Source: Clostridium punense (GTDB lineage Bacteria; Bacillota; Clostridia; Clostridiales; Clostridiaceae). Taken from it: a stretch of DNA of 64,000 bases. The stretch lies in the NCBI RefSeq assembly GCF_017874425.1, contig NZ_JAGGLL010000010.1:1-64000 (forward strand), in the 5' to 3' direction. Positions 54,521 through 63,979 of the stretch are shown here, piece after piece. Both the position numbers and the translations under genes were made by a program. Under the pieces are notes generated by a model. It did not search any database. It was not told the origin of the DNA and saw nothing but the letters and a program-made list of their open reading frames with translations. Every line of letters starts with the position of its first letter. Positions within the stretch are counted from its first letter, which is position 1.

Positions 54521-56339
54521 CTACTAAAACAAGAATTTCTGCTACTGCTTGATACATGTCATAAGGTATTTCTTCATCTAACTCTACCTTACTAAACATT
54601 AATCTTGCAAGAGGTTTGTTTTCAATAATTGGAACTTTATTTTCTATAGCAATTTCCTTTATTTTAACTGCGATGTTATCGCTACCCTTTGCTACAACCA
54701 TTGGTGCCTTACCACTATTCTCATCATATTTCAAAGCAACTGCGATATGAGTTGGGTTTGTAATAACCACTGTGGCATCAGGTATTGACTGCATCATTCG
54801 TCTCATTGCCATATCCCTTTGTTTTTGTCTAATTTTAGATTTCACTAAGGGATCACCTTCTTGCTGTTTAAATTCTTCCTTTACTTCTTGTTTAGTCATC
54901 TTTAAGTCTTTGTTATACTGGTATCTCTGGTAAACATAATCTACTATCCCTATAACTATTAAAACTAGTGAAACTTTAGAAAAAATACTTGTTATAAGCT
55001 TAGAAATCTCACTAACTATAGCATCAACTTTAAAATTACTATAATTTATTACTGAATAATAATTATCTTTAATAAAGTTATAACCTACATAGCCAACAAT
55101 AGTTACAATAGCTATATTTTTTACTAAATCCACAAGCGCCTTTATCGAAAACATTCTTTTAAACCCACTAATTGGGTTCAACTTTTCAAGTTTAGGCTTT
55201 AAAGTTTCTGTGGTTAATACCTTTCCAGTTTGGGCTACATTCGCAATAACGCCAATTATCATAATCGGAATTGCAACAGGTAAAAAAATCATCATAATTC
55301 TAATAAAAGAATTTATTAAAATACCCTTAAAGCTTTGACTATTTAGCACGAAATTAGGATAGTAATGCAAATACAATATGATAGTTTCTTTTAATTTATT
55401 AATAGCAAAATTACTAAGTGTTAAAGCAATAATAGTAACCGTTACCAACACTATAGCTGAGGTCAGCTCCTTACTTTTAACAACTTGCCCCTTTTCCTTA
55501 GCATCTTTCTTCTTTTTAGGTGTAGCTTCTTCAGTCTTTTCACCACTGTCGCTAGCTACAAAGATTACAAGGAATGGTAGAATGTTGAAATACTGAGTAA
55601 ATATCCGATCCAAGTTACCAATATTTGCAACTATAACTTTCATAATCATGGGTATTAATACTCCAAAGGCTGAAAGGCCAACTAAAAGTTTTATAGGCAT
55701 ACCCATAATCATAACATTAAGCTGAGGCATTACCCTTGAAACTAAACCAAGAACTATTTCTGTAATTAGTAATATTAAAATTATAGGTATTGCTATTTTA
55801 ACTCCAATAACAAAAAACTCTAAGATAACATGAATCATATAGGTGGAGTGTTCAGGTAAAAAAGTAAAGCTCCCTAGTGAAACAACATTGAAGCTATCAA
55901 TAAGGGCCTTTATAACAATTAAGTGTCCATCAACTAACATAAAAACCATTATGGAAATCCAATATAAAAGTCTTCCCATTACAGATAAGTTTTCACTAGC
56001 AATTGGGTCAAATAGAGTCATCATTGAGAAACCAATGGAAAAATCCATCATTTGCCCTGCCATTTGTGCCATAGAAAATATTAAGTTAATAACGAACCCC
56101 ATTGAAAGACCTACGATAATTTCCTTAATAGCTATTGGTATAATTCCCATTATACTACTTATAGCTTCAACTGAACTAGAATCTAACATAGGTGTAATGA
56201 TTATAGAAATGACCATAGCTAGTCCAACTTTTAAGAGTGCAGGTGTATCACTTGGGAAAAATACTTGCACAGAAAATATTAATGAAGTAAGTCTTAGAAA
56301 TACCATAAAAAAAACTACAAACAATGCTAAGTCAATCAA
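54498..56339 (-). CDS. fliR-flhB: Fused FliR-FlhB flagellar export proteins
   Basis: 613 residues. Residues 1 to about 258 are FliR (six helices, MIDLALFVVFFMVFLRLTSL). From about 263 FlhB starts (SGEKTEEATPKKKKDAKEKG) with four helices and the cytoplasmic domain containing the autocleavage motif Asn528-Pro-Thr-His. Single-chain FliR-FlhB is known in clostridia and mimics their contact in the export gate. The start is TTG 56339 behind AGGTGGG. The last six residues KASSKK are encoded by a sequence identical to a dispersed-repeat end. Confidence 0.95.
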   Translation of the reverse strand: MIDLALFVVFFMVFLRLTSLIFSVQVFFPSDTPALLKVGLAMVISIIITPMLDSSSVEAISSIMGIIPIAIKEIIVGLSMGFVINLIFSMAQMAGQMMDFSIGFSMMTLFDPIASENLSVMGRLLYWISIMVFMLVDGHLIVIKALIDSFNVVSLGSFTFLPEHSTYMIHVILEFFVIGVKIAIPIILILLITEIVLGLVSRVMPQLNVMIMGMPIKLLVGLSAFGVLIPMIMKVIVANIGNLDRIFTQYFNILPFLVIFVASDSGEKTEEATPKKKKDAKEKGQVVKSKELTSAIVLVTVTIIALTLSNFAINKLKETIILYLHYYPNFVLNSQSFKGILINSFIRIMMIFLPVAIPIMIIGVIANVAQTGKVLTTETLKPKLEKLNPISGFKRMFSIKALVDLVKNIAIVTIVGYVGYNFIKDNYYSVINYSNFKVDAIVSEISKLITSIFSKVSLVLIVIGIVDYVYQRYQYNKDLKMTKQEVKEEFKQQEGDPLVKSKIRQKQRDMAMRRMMQSIPDATVVITNPTHIAVALKYDENSGKAPMVVAKGSDNIAVKIKEIAIENKVPIIENKPLARLMFSKVELDEEIPYDMYQAVAEILVLVVKASSKK

Positions 56340-56350
56340 ATTTATCCCAC

Positions 56351-56620
56351 CTAAGCTCCAATATTAGAAATTATTGTGAAGATTTGCTTGGTAAAACTTA
56401 TTAGTTGATTTCCCATCCAACTAGCAGTTAAAAGTCCTACTGCAGCCACTGCCAAAATCTTAGGAACAAAGGTTAATGTTTGCTCCTGTATTTGAGTAGT
56501 GGCTTGAAAAATACTGATTATAAGTCCCACTACTGTAGCAGTAATCAAAATTGGACCAGAAATCATAAGTGCTACCTTAATCATATCCTTTAACAGAGCA
56601 ATAACCATTGTATCTGACAT
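56351..56620 (-). CDS. fliQ: Flagellar export protein FliQ
   Basis: 89 residues, two membrane helices (about 12-40 and 50-75), with GLIISIFQATTQIQEQTLTF typical of the family. Part of the FliP5Q4R1 export channel. GAGGTG ribosome site. Confidence 0.95.
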   Translation of the reverse strand: MSDTMVIALLKDMIKVALMISGPILITATVVGLIISIFQATTQIQEQTLTFVPKILAVAAVGLLTASWMGNQLISFTKQIFTIISNIGA

Positions 56621-56632
56621 GTACTCACCTCA

Positions 56633-57442
56633 TCATTTAAAACTTAAAATTAAAGACTGACTAATTAAATTCCACCCATCAACTAATATAAATAGTAACA
56701 ATTTAAAAGGTAAAGAAATCATTGCAGGTGGTAGCATAAACATCCCCATAGACATAAGAACACTTGAAGCTACTATATCTATTATTAAAAAAGGTATAAA
56801 CAATAAGAATCCTATTTCGAAAGCTGTTCGTAATTCACTAATAACAAACGCCGGAAGTATTACATGAACAGGAACTTCATCATAGTTTGGAGTTTGAATT
56901 CCACCTTCTCCTTCTTCCATTTTGACAGAATCTTCTGCTTTGCCTGCCTCTAAAAACAGTTTTAAATCTTTAACCCTTGTCTGCCTTAGCATAAAATCTT
57001 TAAGTGGCTTAACACCTTTATCCATAGCTACTTCTGTAGTAATTTCTCCGTTCAAATAAGGTGTTACAGCTTCTGTAGTTATGGTATTAAAGGTTGGAGC
57101 CATTACAAAGAAAGTTAAAAATAACGCTAATCCAATTGTTACTTGTCTTGGAATCGATTGTTGTGCTCCAATAGCATTCTTTAAAAATGATAAAACTGTA
57201 ACTATTCTTACAAATCCGGTAGTCATAATTAATATTGATGGTAATACTGTAAGAACAGTTAATATCAATAGTAACTTTATATTGTCCACATATTCAACTG
57301 GTGTAGATGGCTCATTGAAGGATATATCTACATTAGGTATAGGAATAGTGTTATTTGCAGCATAAGCAATATTTTCTTTTAGCAATATAAAAATTAACAA
57401 AACACCCAAAAATATAATAGGTTTATAACTTCTTTTTTTCAT
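56633..57442 (-). CDS. fliP: Flagellar export protein FliP
   Basis: 269 residues with a cleavable-like signal segment (about 8-28), four helices and family stretches TVLPSILIMTTGFVRIVTVL, GAQQSIPRQVTIGLALFLT and PFLIIDIVASSVLMSMGM. FliP forms the pore ring of the export gate. GGAAAG before the ATG. Confidence 0.96.
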   Translation of the reverse strand: MKKRSYKPIIFLGVLLIFILLKENIAYAANNTIPIPNVDISFNEPSTPVEYVDNIKLLLILTVLTVLPSILIMTTGFVRIVTVLSFLKNAIGAQQSIPRQVTIGLALFLTFFVMAPTFNTITTEAVTPYLNGEITTEVAMDKGVKPLKDFMLRQTRVKDLKLFLEAGKAEDSVKMEEGEGGIQTPNYDEVPVHVILPAFVISELRTAFEIGFLLFIPFLIIDIVASSVLMSMGMFMLPPAMISLPFKLLLFILVDGWNLISQSLILSFK

Positions 57443-57455
57443 AAATCACTTTCCT

Positions 57456-57860
57456 CTAGTCCTTAGTAATTTGATCATCATCGGATTTTTTCAAATTAAA
57501 TTTTGATATTAATTTTGATAATTTAAAAGAATCCATTTTAATTCCTTCTATGCCATTATTAAACTGTTGCATGTTTAAAGCGTTAATTTCTCTTATTTTC
57601 TCAATCTCTTCTGGTTCCATCTCTTTAAGGATTTCAATTTTACCATTTGAGCTAGAGATTAAATAAGCCTTATCACCAACTTTTACAATGAGCAATGAAT
57701 TTTCTTTTGAAAGTGGTAGCCTTTCTAGGATCTTCATGAATTTTCCGCTAGTTCCCAGATTGAATTTGCTACCCACTTTTCCAAGAATCAAAATTAAAGC
57801 AATAGTAAATGGAAAAAACACCAAAATCTTCAATAATGTAGTCCAAATGTTTCCATCCAT
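57456..57860 (-). CDS. fliO: FliO/FliZ-family flagellar biosynthesis protein
   Basis: 134 residues. One N-terminal helix (about 9-28) and a small cytoplasmic domain with [24 protein letters not shown], the usual FliO core. FliO helps assemble FliP. Family is poorly conserved but locus and core are typical. GGTGGAA before the ATG. Confidence 0.85.
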   Translation of the reverse strand: MDGNIWTTLLKILVFFPFTIALILILGKVGSKFNLGTSGKFMKILERLPLSKENSLLIVKVGDKAYLISSSNGKIEILKEMEPEEIEKIREINALNMQQFNNGIEGIKMDSFKLSKLISKFNLKKSDDDQITKD

Positions 57861-57868
57861 GCTTCCAC

Positions 57869-58369
57869 CTATTGAATTAAAATTTCAGAGAAATAAACAT
57901 TAGCTATTCTGCCTTTAGTTAACTGATCATTAATTTTGTCAGCTAATTCCTTCTTGATTGTCTCTTCTCCTTGAACTGACAAATCAGTGCTCTTTTTAGT
58001 TCTTAGCACATTATTAACAGTATCTCTTATGATAGGCTTTTTAGTAGTAAGTTCCGCAGCTAATTCTTTTCCGTTAACGTATCCGATAAAGATTTTAGCC
58101 TTTAAATACCTTGGCTTTCCTTCATCAGCTAAGTTAATTAAGAACTCATCTAATTCAAAAGTTGCCACTTCTCCAGTGCTGTCCTTACTTGACGCAACAC
58201 TTTCTGTTGTACTTGCTACAGGCGTAATGCTTTTAGCTGCAAAGTAATAAGCACCAAAAGCAACAGCTCCTACTAACACAAGTCCAACAACAATTCCTAC
58301 TACTATTAAAATAGCTTTAGAACCTTTTTTTTCTTTAATATCTTTTTTAACTTTATTTTCTGCAGCCAT
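57869..58369 (-). CDS. fliL: Flagellar basal-body associated protein FliL
   Basis: 166 residues: basic cytoplasmic tail ([13 protein letters not shown]), membrane helix (about 18-42), linker, and a stomatin-like domain with [21 protein letters not shown] and VYFSEILIQ at the end. FliL rings support stators under load. AAAAGGAG before the ATG. Confidence 0.94.
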   Translation of the reverse strand: MAAENKVKKDIKEKKGSKAILIVVGIVVGLVLVGAVAFGAYYFAAKSITPVASTTESVASSKDSTGEVATFELDEFLINLADEGKPRYLKAKIFIGYVNGKELAAELTTKKPIIRDTVNNVLRTKKSTDLSVQGEETIKKELADKINDQLTKGRIANVYFSEILIQ

Positions 58370-58382
58370 ATTCTTACTCCTT

Positions 58383-59099
58383 TTACGACGCTTTTTTATT
58401 TGATACGATAATTATATTAACTCTTCTATTCATCGCTCTATGCTCTGGGGTATCATTAGAAACTATAGGACTAAACTCCCCATAAGCTTGAGCTGAAAAT
58501 CTTTCAGGATTTTTTTGTCCCTTAGTAACTAAAAAGTAATCTAGCACGCTCAAAGCTCTAGCAGATGATAAATGCCAGTTACTTGGGTACTGAGAAGTCT
58601 TTATAGGCACATTATCTGTATGTCCTTCTATGATTACATTAGTATTTACCTTATTAATCATTTCATTAACCTTATCTAACACACCGAGGCTATCACTCCT
58701 CAAATCTGATTTCCCAGTATCAAAAATAATAGCTTCTTTTAACTCAATATTAATCCCTTTATTATTTTCATAAATATTAACATCATTTTCCAGATTATTT
58801 TCATGAATAAAAGCTTTGATATCATCATACAGTTTTTTCTCTTGATTTTCCTTAGATGCATCAGATATCGGGTCTGTTGTGCCAACTATTGGAGCTTCAC
58901 CACTTGCAATATTAAACTCTAGCATAGAGTCATCTGCTTTCCCAGTAAATATACTTTGAAATGAATTAGAAATTTGCCTAAACTTTTGTGCATCCACAGT
59001 AGAGAATGAGTACAACAAAACAAAGAAGGTCAATAGCAACGTTACTGTATCTGAGTAAGTGCCAAGCCAGGCATCTGTTTTAATCTCCTTTTTAGCCAT
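58383..59099 (-). CDS. motB: Flagellar stator protein MotB
   Basis: 238 residues. Cytoplasmic start MAKKEIKTD, membrane helix with the proton-binding Asp (about 13-40, YSDTVTLLLTFFVLLYS), a plug region, and an OmpA-like peptidoglycan-binding domain (about 110-235, IIEGHTDNVPI, LSSARALSVLDYF). ATG 59099 has GGAG nine bases upstream and overlaps the motA stop; the GTG-derived frame from 59117 is not preferred. H+ or Na+ coupling is not assigned. Confidence 0.92.
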   Translation of the reverse strand: MAKKEIKTDAWLGTYSDTVTLLLTFFVLLYSFSTVDAQKFRQISNSFQSIFTGKADDSMLEFNIASGEAPIVGTTDPISDASKENQEKKLYDDIKAFIHENNLENDVNIYENNKGINIELKEAIIFDTGKSDLRSDSLGVLDKVNEMINKVNTNVIIEGHTDNVPIKTSQYPSNWHLSSARALSVLDYFLVTKGQKNPERFSAQAYGEFSPIVSNDTPEHRAMNRRVNIIIVSNKKAS

Positions 59100-59919
59100 T
59101 CTCTGCCACTCCTTCACTACTAGCAGTTACAGTATAATATTTACTTCTTTCATCTGGTGATAGGTATGCTACCAATTTATCTTCAATAATTCTTGGGTTA
59201 ACCCCTGATTGAATTGCTAAAACTCCTTCAATAATCATTTGTCTTGTTCCAATTTCTTGAGCACTTCTGTACTCTAGCTTAGCAGCAATAGGAAGTGCGA
59301 TAACATTGGCAACAATAGAACCATAGAAAGTAGTTATAAGAGCTTTTCCCATACCCTTAGCTAAATTCGAAGAATCTGTTAGGTCAGCAAGCATTTGTAT
59401 TAATCCAATTAAAGTTCCTAACATTCCCATAGCCGGAGCATATGCACCTAAGGTCTTAAATACAGATGCAGCATCATTATGACGTTTTTCCATTTCGTTT
59501 ATTTCTAAAGTCATGATTTCCTTAATTGATTCAGGTTCAACCCCATCTACTACCATATTCATAGCTTTTTTAACAAAGTCATTTTCAATTTGAGCTATTT
59601 CATCCTCTAAAGAAAGTAATCCTTCTCTTCTAGCCTTTTTTGATAAATTAATAAACAAGCTAATTGTGTCAAGTTTTGATAACTCTTGTTCCTTCATAAC
59701 TTGTATAATAACTTTTCCAAGCCTTTTAAATTCACTCACAGGATAAGCCATTAAAAGAGTTCCTATGGCGCCTCCAACAGTGATATAAATGGATAGAGGA
59801 TCCCAGAAAATAAGGTATCCAGCATTACTATTCATTCCTATAATAATAAGAGCTGTAGCTGCAATAAACCCTATTATGGTTAAAAAATCATTTTTTTCAC
59901 GTCTAATCCTCCTAAACAT
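59092..59919 (-). CDS. motA: Flagellar stator protein MotA, start region frameshifted
   Basis: Up to 275 residues with four helices and the MotA proton-channel region VFKTLGAYAPAMGMLGTLIG. The frame begins at ATG 59919, which overlaps the flbD stop and has no ribosome site before it. A perfect AGGAGG-N7-GTG lies at 59913-59898 but is one base out of frame with MotA, because the next run has seven A. With eight A it would read VKKNDFLTIIGFIAA, as MotA proteins normally begin. Either the ATG is used by coupling to flbD, or the gene is out of phase through loss of one A. Confidence 0.88.
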   Translation of the reverse strand: MFRRIRREKNDFLTIIGFIAATALIIIGMNSNAGYLIFWDPLSIYITVGGAIGTLLMAYPVSEFKRLGKVIIQVMKEQELSKLDTISLFINLSKKARREGLLSLEDEIAQIENDFVKKAMNMVVDGVEPESIKEIMTLEINEMEKRHNDAASVFKTLGAYAPAMGMLGTLIGLIQMLADLTDSSNLAKGMGKALITTFYGSIVANVIALPIAAKLEYRSAQEIGTRQMIIEGVLAIQSGVNPRIIEDKLVAYLSPDERSKYYTVTASSEGVAENG

Positions 59920-60103
59920 GCAGGTTAAAAATCATATTTTTATATTTTATTACCTTATTAATTACTTCTTCAACATCTTCTTTTACCAGGTACTTCTTCC
60001 CATTAATTAAAGTGATTACAGTTTCTGGTATATGTTCAATTTTTTCAATATGTTCGCAGTTTAATATAAATTTAGTTCCAGTTAAAGTGCTAACTTCAAT
60101 CAT
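59912..60103 (-). CDS. flbD: FlbD family flagellar protein
   Basis: 63 residues, starting IEVSTLTGTKFILNCEHIEKIE, with INGKKYLVKEDVEEVINKVIKYK. FlbD-like short proteins are found next to motA or flgE in Gram-positive flagellar operons; role unknown. AGGAGG before the ATG. The stop overlaps the motA ATG by 8 bases. Confidence 0.9.
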   Translation of the reverse strand: MIEVSTLTGTKFILNCEHIEKIEHIPETVITLINGKKYLVKEDVEEVINKVIKYKNMIFNLHV

Positions 60104-60192
60104 AATATTCCTCCTAAAAGATTCTAATAATGAAATGAACTTTATGTAGTTGCACTAATACTTATTTAAATAATTAAATAAGTAAATCATTT

Positions 60193-60275
60193 AGCAAGCA
60201 AGGTCCATAAAGTTACATTCACTTTAAAAGCTGTGAATACCCAATATCAAAATTAATGCCTCTATGGCTTGCTTA
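60193..60275 (-). other. Structured gap between flgE and flbD
   Basis: AGCAAGCAAGGTCCATA pairs with TATGG-CTTGCTTACT across about 50 bases, with inner ATTCAC/GTGAAT. It begins 9 bases after the flgE stop. No U-run follows, so an mRNA stability or processing role is more likely than termination. Confidence 0.5.
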
Positions 60276-60283
60276 CTAATTTA

Positions 60284-61318
60284 TTATCTTTTTAGATTAA
60301 CTAACTCTTGAAGTATTTCATCTCCAGTAGTGATAACCTTACCACAAGCTTGGAAAGAACGACTTGCAACTATCATATCAGTAAACTGTGCAGCCAAATC
60401 TGTATTTGACATTTCTAGTGCTCCCTGAATTATATCTCCATATGCTTTACTATTATCATTAGCCTTATCAGCTTTAACTCCTGATCTTAGTATAGGATCC
60501 CCAGAGTTTGATGACGATGAATACATATTTTGTCCTAGTTGCTTAAGTCCACTTTCATTATTAAAAGATACCATAGCTACTTGTCCAAGCGCTGTTCTAC
60601 TTCCATCTGCAAGAACTGCTGTTATAACTCCATCCTTTTCAACGGAGAAACTTTGTATTTTTGCATCCATTGTAGTTCCTGTTTTTGGGTCAGTAATTTG
60701 TACAGAATCAGGAATTCTTAAAGAAACTAATTTACTTTCATCAGCCTGAAATTTTGCATCATCAGGGTCAACAAATTTAAATTTATCATCATATTTTGCA
60801 TTACCATCATATGCTGGTGCAGTATTTGCTGCATCTTTTACTGCATATCCCATAACCCTATATCCATTAGAGTTCAATAAATTACCATATGGGTCTAACT
60901 TAAAAGCTCCATCTCTTGTGAAAAGGGTTTGCATAGTAGAAGTCATTGTATGAGTTTTATTATCTACTATTATTTCTCCGTCCACTGTTTCTGCTGGTCC
61001 TTTAGCAACAACAAAATATCCCTTTTGGTCTACTGCTAAATCAAGAGGTCTTCCTGTTGGTTGTAAACTTCCTTGGTTTGTGTTTACATTTATGCTTTGA
61101 ACCGAAACTCCAAGTCCTACTTGAGCTGGATTAGTACCACCTAAGTTTAAGCTTGGACTAGAAGAGTTTTTAATCATTTGATACATACTATCTTGAAAGG
61201 TTACAGATGAAGCCTTAAAAGCTGTGGTTCCAGAGTTTGCTATGTTATTTCCAACTACATCTAATTTTCTCTGATTTGCATTTAATCCTGAAATACCTGA
61301 ATACATTGAGTTTAACAT
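60284..61318 (-). CDS. flgE: Flagellar hook protein FlgE
   Basis: 344 residues. N-terminal rod motif LNANQRKLDVVGNNIANSGT (about 12-31), central D1 with GYFVVAKGPAE and TRDGAFKLDPYGNLLNSNGY, hook insertion, and C-terminal ALEMSNTDLAAQFTDMIVASRS with KVITTGDEILQELVNL. Polymerises into the hook. GTGGAGG ribosome site. Length is at the short end for hooks. Confidence 0.92.
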   Translation of the reverse strand: MLNSMYSGISGLNANQRKLDVVGNNIANSGTTAFKASSVTFQDSMYQMIKNSSSPSLNLGGTNPAQVGLGVSVQSINVNTNQGSLQPTGRPLDLAVDQKGYFVVAKGPAETVDGEIIVDNKTHTMTSTMQTLFTRDGAFKLDPYGNLLNSNGYRVMGYAVKDAANTAPAYDGNAKYDDKFKFVDPDDAKFQADESKLVSLRIPDSVQITDPKTGTTMDAKIQSFSVEKDGVITAVLADGSRTALGQVAMVSFNNESGLKQLGQNMYSSSSNSGDPILRSGVKADKANDNSKAYGDIIQGALEMSNTDLAAQFTDMIVASRSFQACGKVITTGDEILQELVNLKR

Positions 61319-61428
61319 GGTTTATTCCTCCACTTTTCTTTATAATAATTTATAAATAGTTTTAAATACAATTTTTTATAATAAGCAATTCACATAGTAT
61401 AGTGCTAATTATACATTTATAATTAATT

Positions 61429-62046
61429 CTACCTTATATTTGTAATATAGCCGTATGGATAATCTACAGGTTGTCCATTCACATCAAGCCTAACCATAAT
61501 ACCATTTGCACCTCTATAAACTTCCTTAACAAGTCCTTGCACCTTACCATTAGCATCCTGAATATCAACAGTTTTACCAATTAATGCTGAAGTGTTTATA
61601 AAGTTAATATTATCCTTATTGGAATCTTCCATATTTAAGATGTCAGAAACTTGGTCAAAAGTATACTCTTTTAATTTTCCAGTACCATTATCTACAGTAA
61701 GTAAAATTTCATTTCCTCTTTTAAATACAGACTTTACTACTCCAGATTCCTGAACACCTTTAGTATCAAATACATCCAGAGCAACAAATTTACCGTTTAG
61801 ATTTTGTGCCCCTGCAAATCTCATGGTAGTGTTTAAAGTTGACATTTGCTCTAAGGACGCAAACTGTGACAACTGTGTTACATAGGCAGTAGTATCCTGT
61901 GGTTTTGTTGGATCCTGATTTGACATCTCAGTAGCTAAAATTTTCAAAAAGGTATTCTTATTCATATCCTCACCAGGCTTAACTATTGGTGTTCCCCTTT
62001 CAGTAGTTTTATACAACTGGTTTGTATTTTTACTTGAAATTTCCAT
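61429..62046 (-). CDS. flgD: Flagellar hook cap protein FlgD
   Basis: 205 residues with the conserved N-terminus NKNTFLKILATEMSNQDPTKPQD and AYVTQLSQFASLEQM. It caps the growing hook. ATG 62046 is preceded by GGAGG; the longer frame from 62058 is rejected. The gap of about 110 bases to flgE has no clear signal. Confidence 0.92.
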   Translation of the reverse strand: MEISSKNTNQLYKTTERGTPIVKPGEDMNKNTFLKILATEMSNQDPTKPQDTTAYVTQLSQFASLEQMSTLNTTMRFAGAQNLNGKFVALDVFDTKGVQESGVVKSVFKRGNEILLTVDNGTGKLKEYTFDQVSDILNMEDSNKDNINFINTSALIGKTVDIQDANGKVQGLVKEVYRGANGIMVRLDVNGQPVDYPYGYITNIR

Positions 62047-62072
62047 AAAATCCTCCATTTAAATTTATTTGT

Positions 62073-63518
62073 TTATACTAATAAATTAACAGCACTTTCG
62101 TGCATGATTGGTTCCATTATAACTTCCTCTTCAACTAACATATCTTGGTTTCTACTGTTTTTCCTCATAAATTGCTCAGATTCATGTTGTTGATTTTGAT
62201 TTAAGTTTCCATTTGAAAAGTAAGTAGTATCTTCATTGTATAAACCTATATCCACAGATTGAATTTTACTATTATCAAAATTAATTTTTTCATTTATATC
62301 TCTTAGCCCTAGATTTAACATCTCAACAGCATCCTTGCTTGTGGCTTTTATTGATGCTTTTAATGCTCCATGTTCCATAGTGACAGAAATAAATACTTCA
62401 CCAAGTTCCTTAGGATAAATTTTAACACTTAAATCCTTTATTCCATTTAGATCCATGAACTTTACAGCCTTAATTATATCTTCATTAAAGGTACTCTTTG
62501 AAATATAAACTGGAACTTTATTGTTTACTTCTACCTTACTGGAATCTAAGCTATTACTACTAAGAATATTCATGAAACTTGTGACCCTATCAACCTTTGA
62601 GTCAGACTTATTTACTTCAGCAAGCTTTTTTAGTAGATCGCTTTCTTTAGAAGAAATATTTTCTTTTAAAGTTTTTTCATCCTCTACCCCAATTTTGCTT
62701 GGCATTTCTTCGAATAAGTTATTGTGTGTATTATTTTTATCAAAAAGCTCATGACCACTTATCTTTGAATTATTACTTAAATCTTCTGTTCTGGCGCCCT
62801 TTAACTTAGAAAGAATACTCTCAATTAATTTATTACGCATATCAGTTTCTTTAGAATTGTTGCTAATAGAATCATTGCTTAATTCCTCAACAACCGTAGA
62901 ATTACTAGCATAATTGCTATCCATGAGTTCATTTTTAATTCTTGAGGGGATATCACTGATTAAGTTGTTAGGTATACTCGCCTTTGAAGCTTTATCCATT
63001 AATTGTATAAGCATATTTAGTTTATTTTGTGCTTCAGTAAGCTTACTACTTTGCTCGTCTAAATTTACGCTTTTCAGCATATCTTGGATCTCTTTTGTGG
63101 GATTTGAACTCTTCTTAAGAGTTTCTATCAAATTTCCCATATCTATCCCTAATAACTTAAGAATATCTTGTAACGTTTTTTCGGTAACGTCATTATTTTC
63201 TGATAAATTTTCTGATTCCTCAGAACTAAACTCTTCTTTATCAATTTTCTCTAAGCTTGTTTTGCTATCCTTACACTTATAATCCATACTTACTGAATCA
63301 TTTCTTTCATTATCTTGTAAAGATTTAGTTTCATTTTTCACTTCTACTTTATCTAAGTTTGTCTTTGGTGTAGATTTACTGTCATGCCTTGACTTAGAAG
63401 CATTTAAAAAACCTGTAAACTTATCTTCATTTACATTTTTATTTACAAACTGTTTTGAGTTTTTATTTTTAATGGATATGGAATTTTGTTTACCTAATTC
63501 TATATTAGAAATATCCAC
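62073..63518 (-). CDS. fliK: Flagellar hook-length control protein FliK
   Basis: 481 residues, low-complexity and rich in Ser/Asn/Lys for the first ~370, then the C-terminal FliK domain (LSVKIYPKELGEVFISVTMEHGALKA at about 375-400, shown by VKIYPKELGEV). It measures the hook and switches export specificity. The start is GTG 63518 behind GGAGGTG. It follows fliJ by 4 bases. Confidence 0.9.
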   Translation of the reverse strand: MDISNIELGKQNSISIKNKNSKQFVNKNVNEDKFTGFLNASKSRHDSKSTPKTNLDKVEVKNETKSLQDNERNDSVSMDYKCKDSKTSLEKIDKEEFSSEESENLSENNDVTEKTLQDILKLLGIDMGNLIETLKKSSNPTKEIQDMLKSVNLDEQSSKLTEAQNKLNMLIQLMDKASKASIPNNLISDIPSRIKNELMDSNYASNSTVVEELSNDSISNNSKETDMRNKLIESILSKLKGARTEDLSNNSKISGHELFDKNNTHNNLFEEMPSKIGVEDEKTLKENISSKESDLLKKLAEVNKSDSKVDRVTSFMNILSSNSLDSSKVEVNNKVPVYISKSTFNEDIIKAVKFMDLNGIKDLSVKIYPKELGEVFISVTMEHGALKASIKATSKDAVEMLNLGLRDINEKINFDNSKIQSVDIGLYNEDTTYFSNGNLNQNQQHESEQFMRKNSRNQDMLVEEEVIMEPIMHESAVNLLV

Positions 63519-63522
63519 TAAA

Positions 63523-63960
63523 TCACCTCCTATTTTGTCTTATAAACCCATAAAGGGAAAACTCATCATTTTGAAGTTGTTCAAGTCTTTCCTGTTCAGC
63601 TAAAAATACTTTTTTTTGTTTCTCCTTTAGTATTTCAACGGTTTTTCTTTGAACTTGGGCATCTACTAAATCTAGCCTTTTTTCTTCTAATTCATTGGTC
63701 TTTTCATCCAATGTTACTATAGTGTCCTCAATGCTAGAATACAACAAATTTAAATAATTTTGCTGTATCTTCCTCTCATATGTTGAGGAAGTAATATCCA
63801 TTGCGGAATACTTTGAATAATTATCTTCTAAATCATCGAGTTTTCTTTGCACAAGTTGTTTTTCTTTACTTGCTTCCATAAATAGTACTTTCATTTTTTC
63901 TTCTTTTGCTTCTCTAATTTCTAGAAGTTTTTGTAGTTTGAAATTGTACCTATTAGCCAT
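63523..63960 (-). CDS. fliJ: Flagellar export protein FliJ
   Basis: 145 residues, almost wholly coiled coil, starting NRYNFKLQKLLEIREAKEEKM, the family opening. FliJ is the stalk of the FliI ATPase ring. GAGGAG before the ATG. Confidence 0.92.
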   Translation of the reverse strand: MANRYNFKLQKLLEIREAKEEKMKVLFMEASKEKQLVQRKLDDLEDNYSKYSAMDITSSTYERKIQQNYLNLLYSSIEDTIVTLDEKTNELEEKRLDLVDAQVQRKTVEILKEKQKKVFLAEQERLEQLQNDEFSLYGFIRQNRR

Positions 63961-63979
63961 AAAAGTTTCTCCTCAAAGT

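Noticed and set aside
55843-56367. 174-codon plus-strand ORF opposite fliR
   Set aside because: Its sequence is the complement of membrane-helix codons; no ribosome site and no homology seen.
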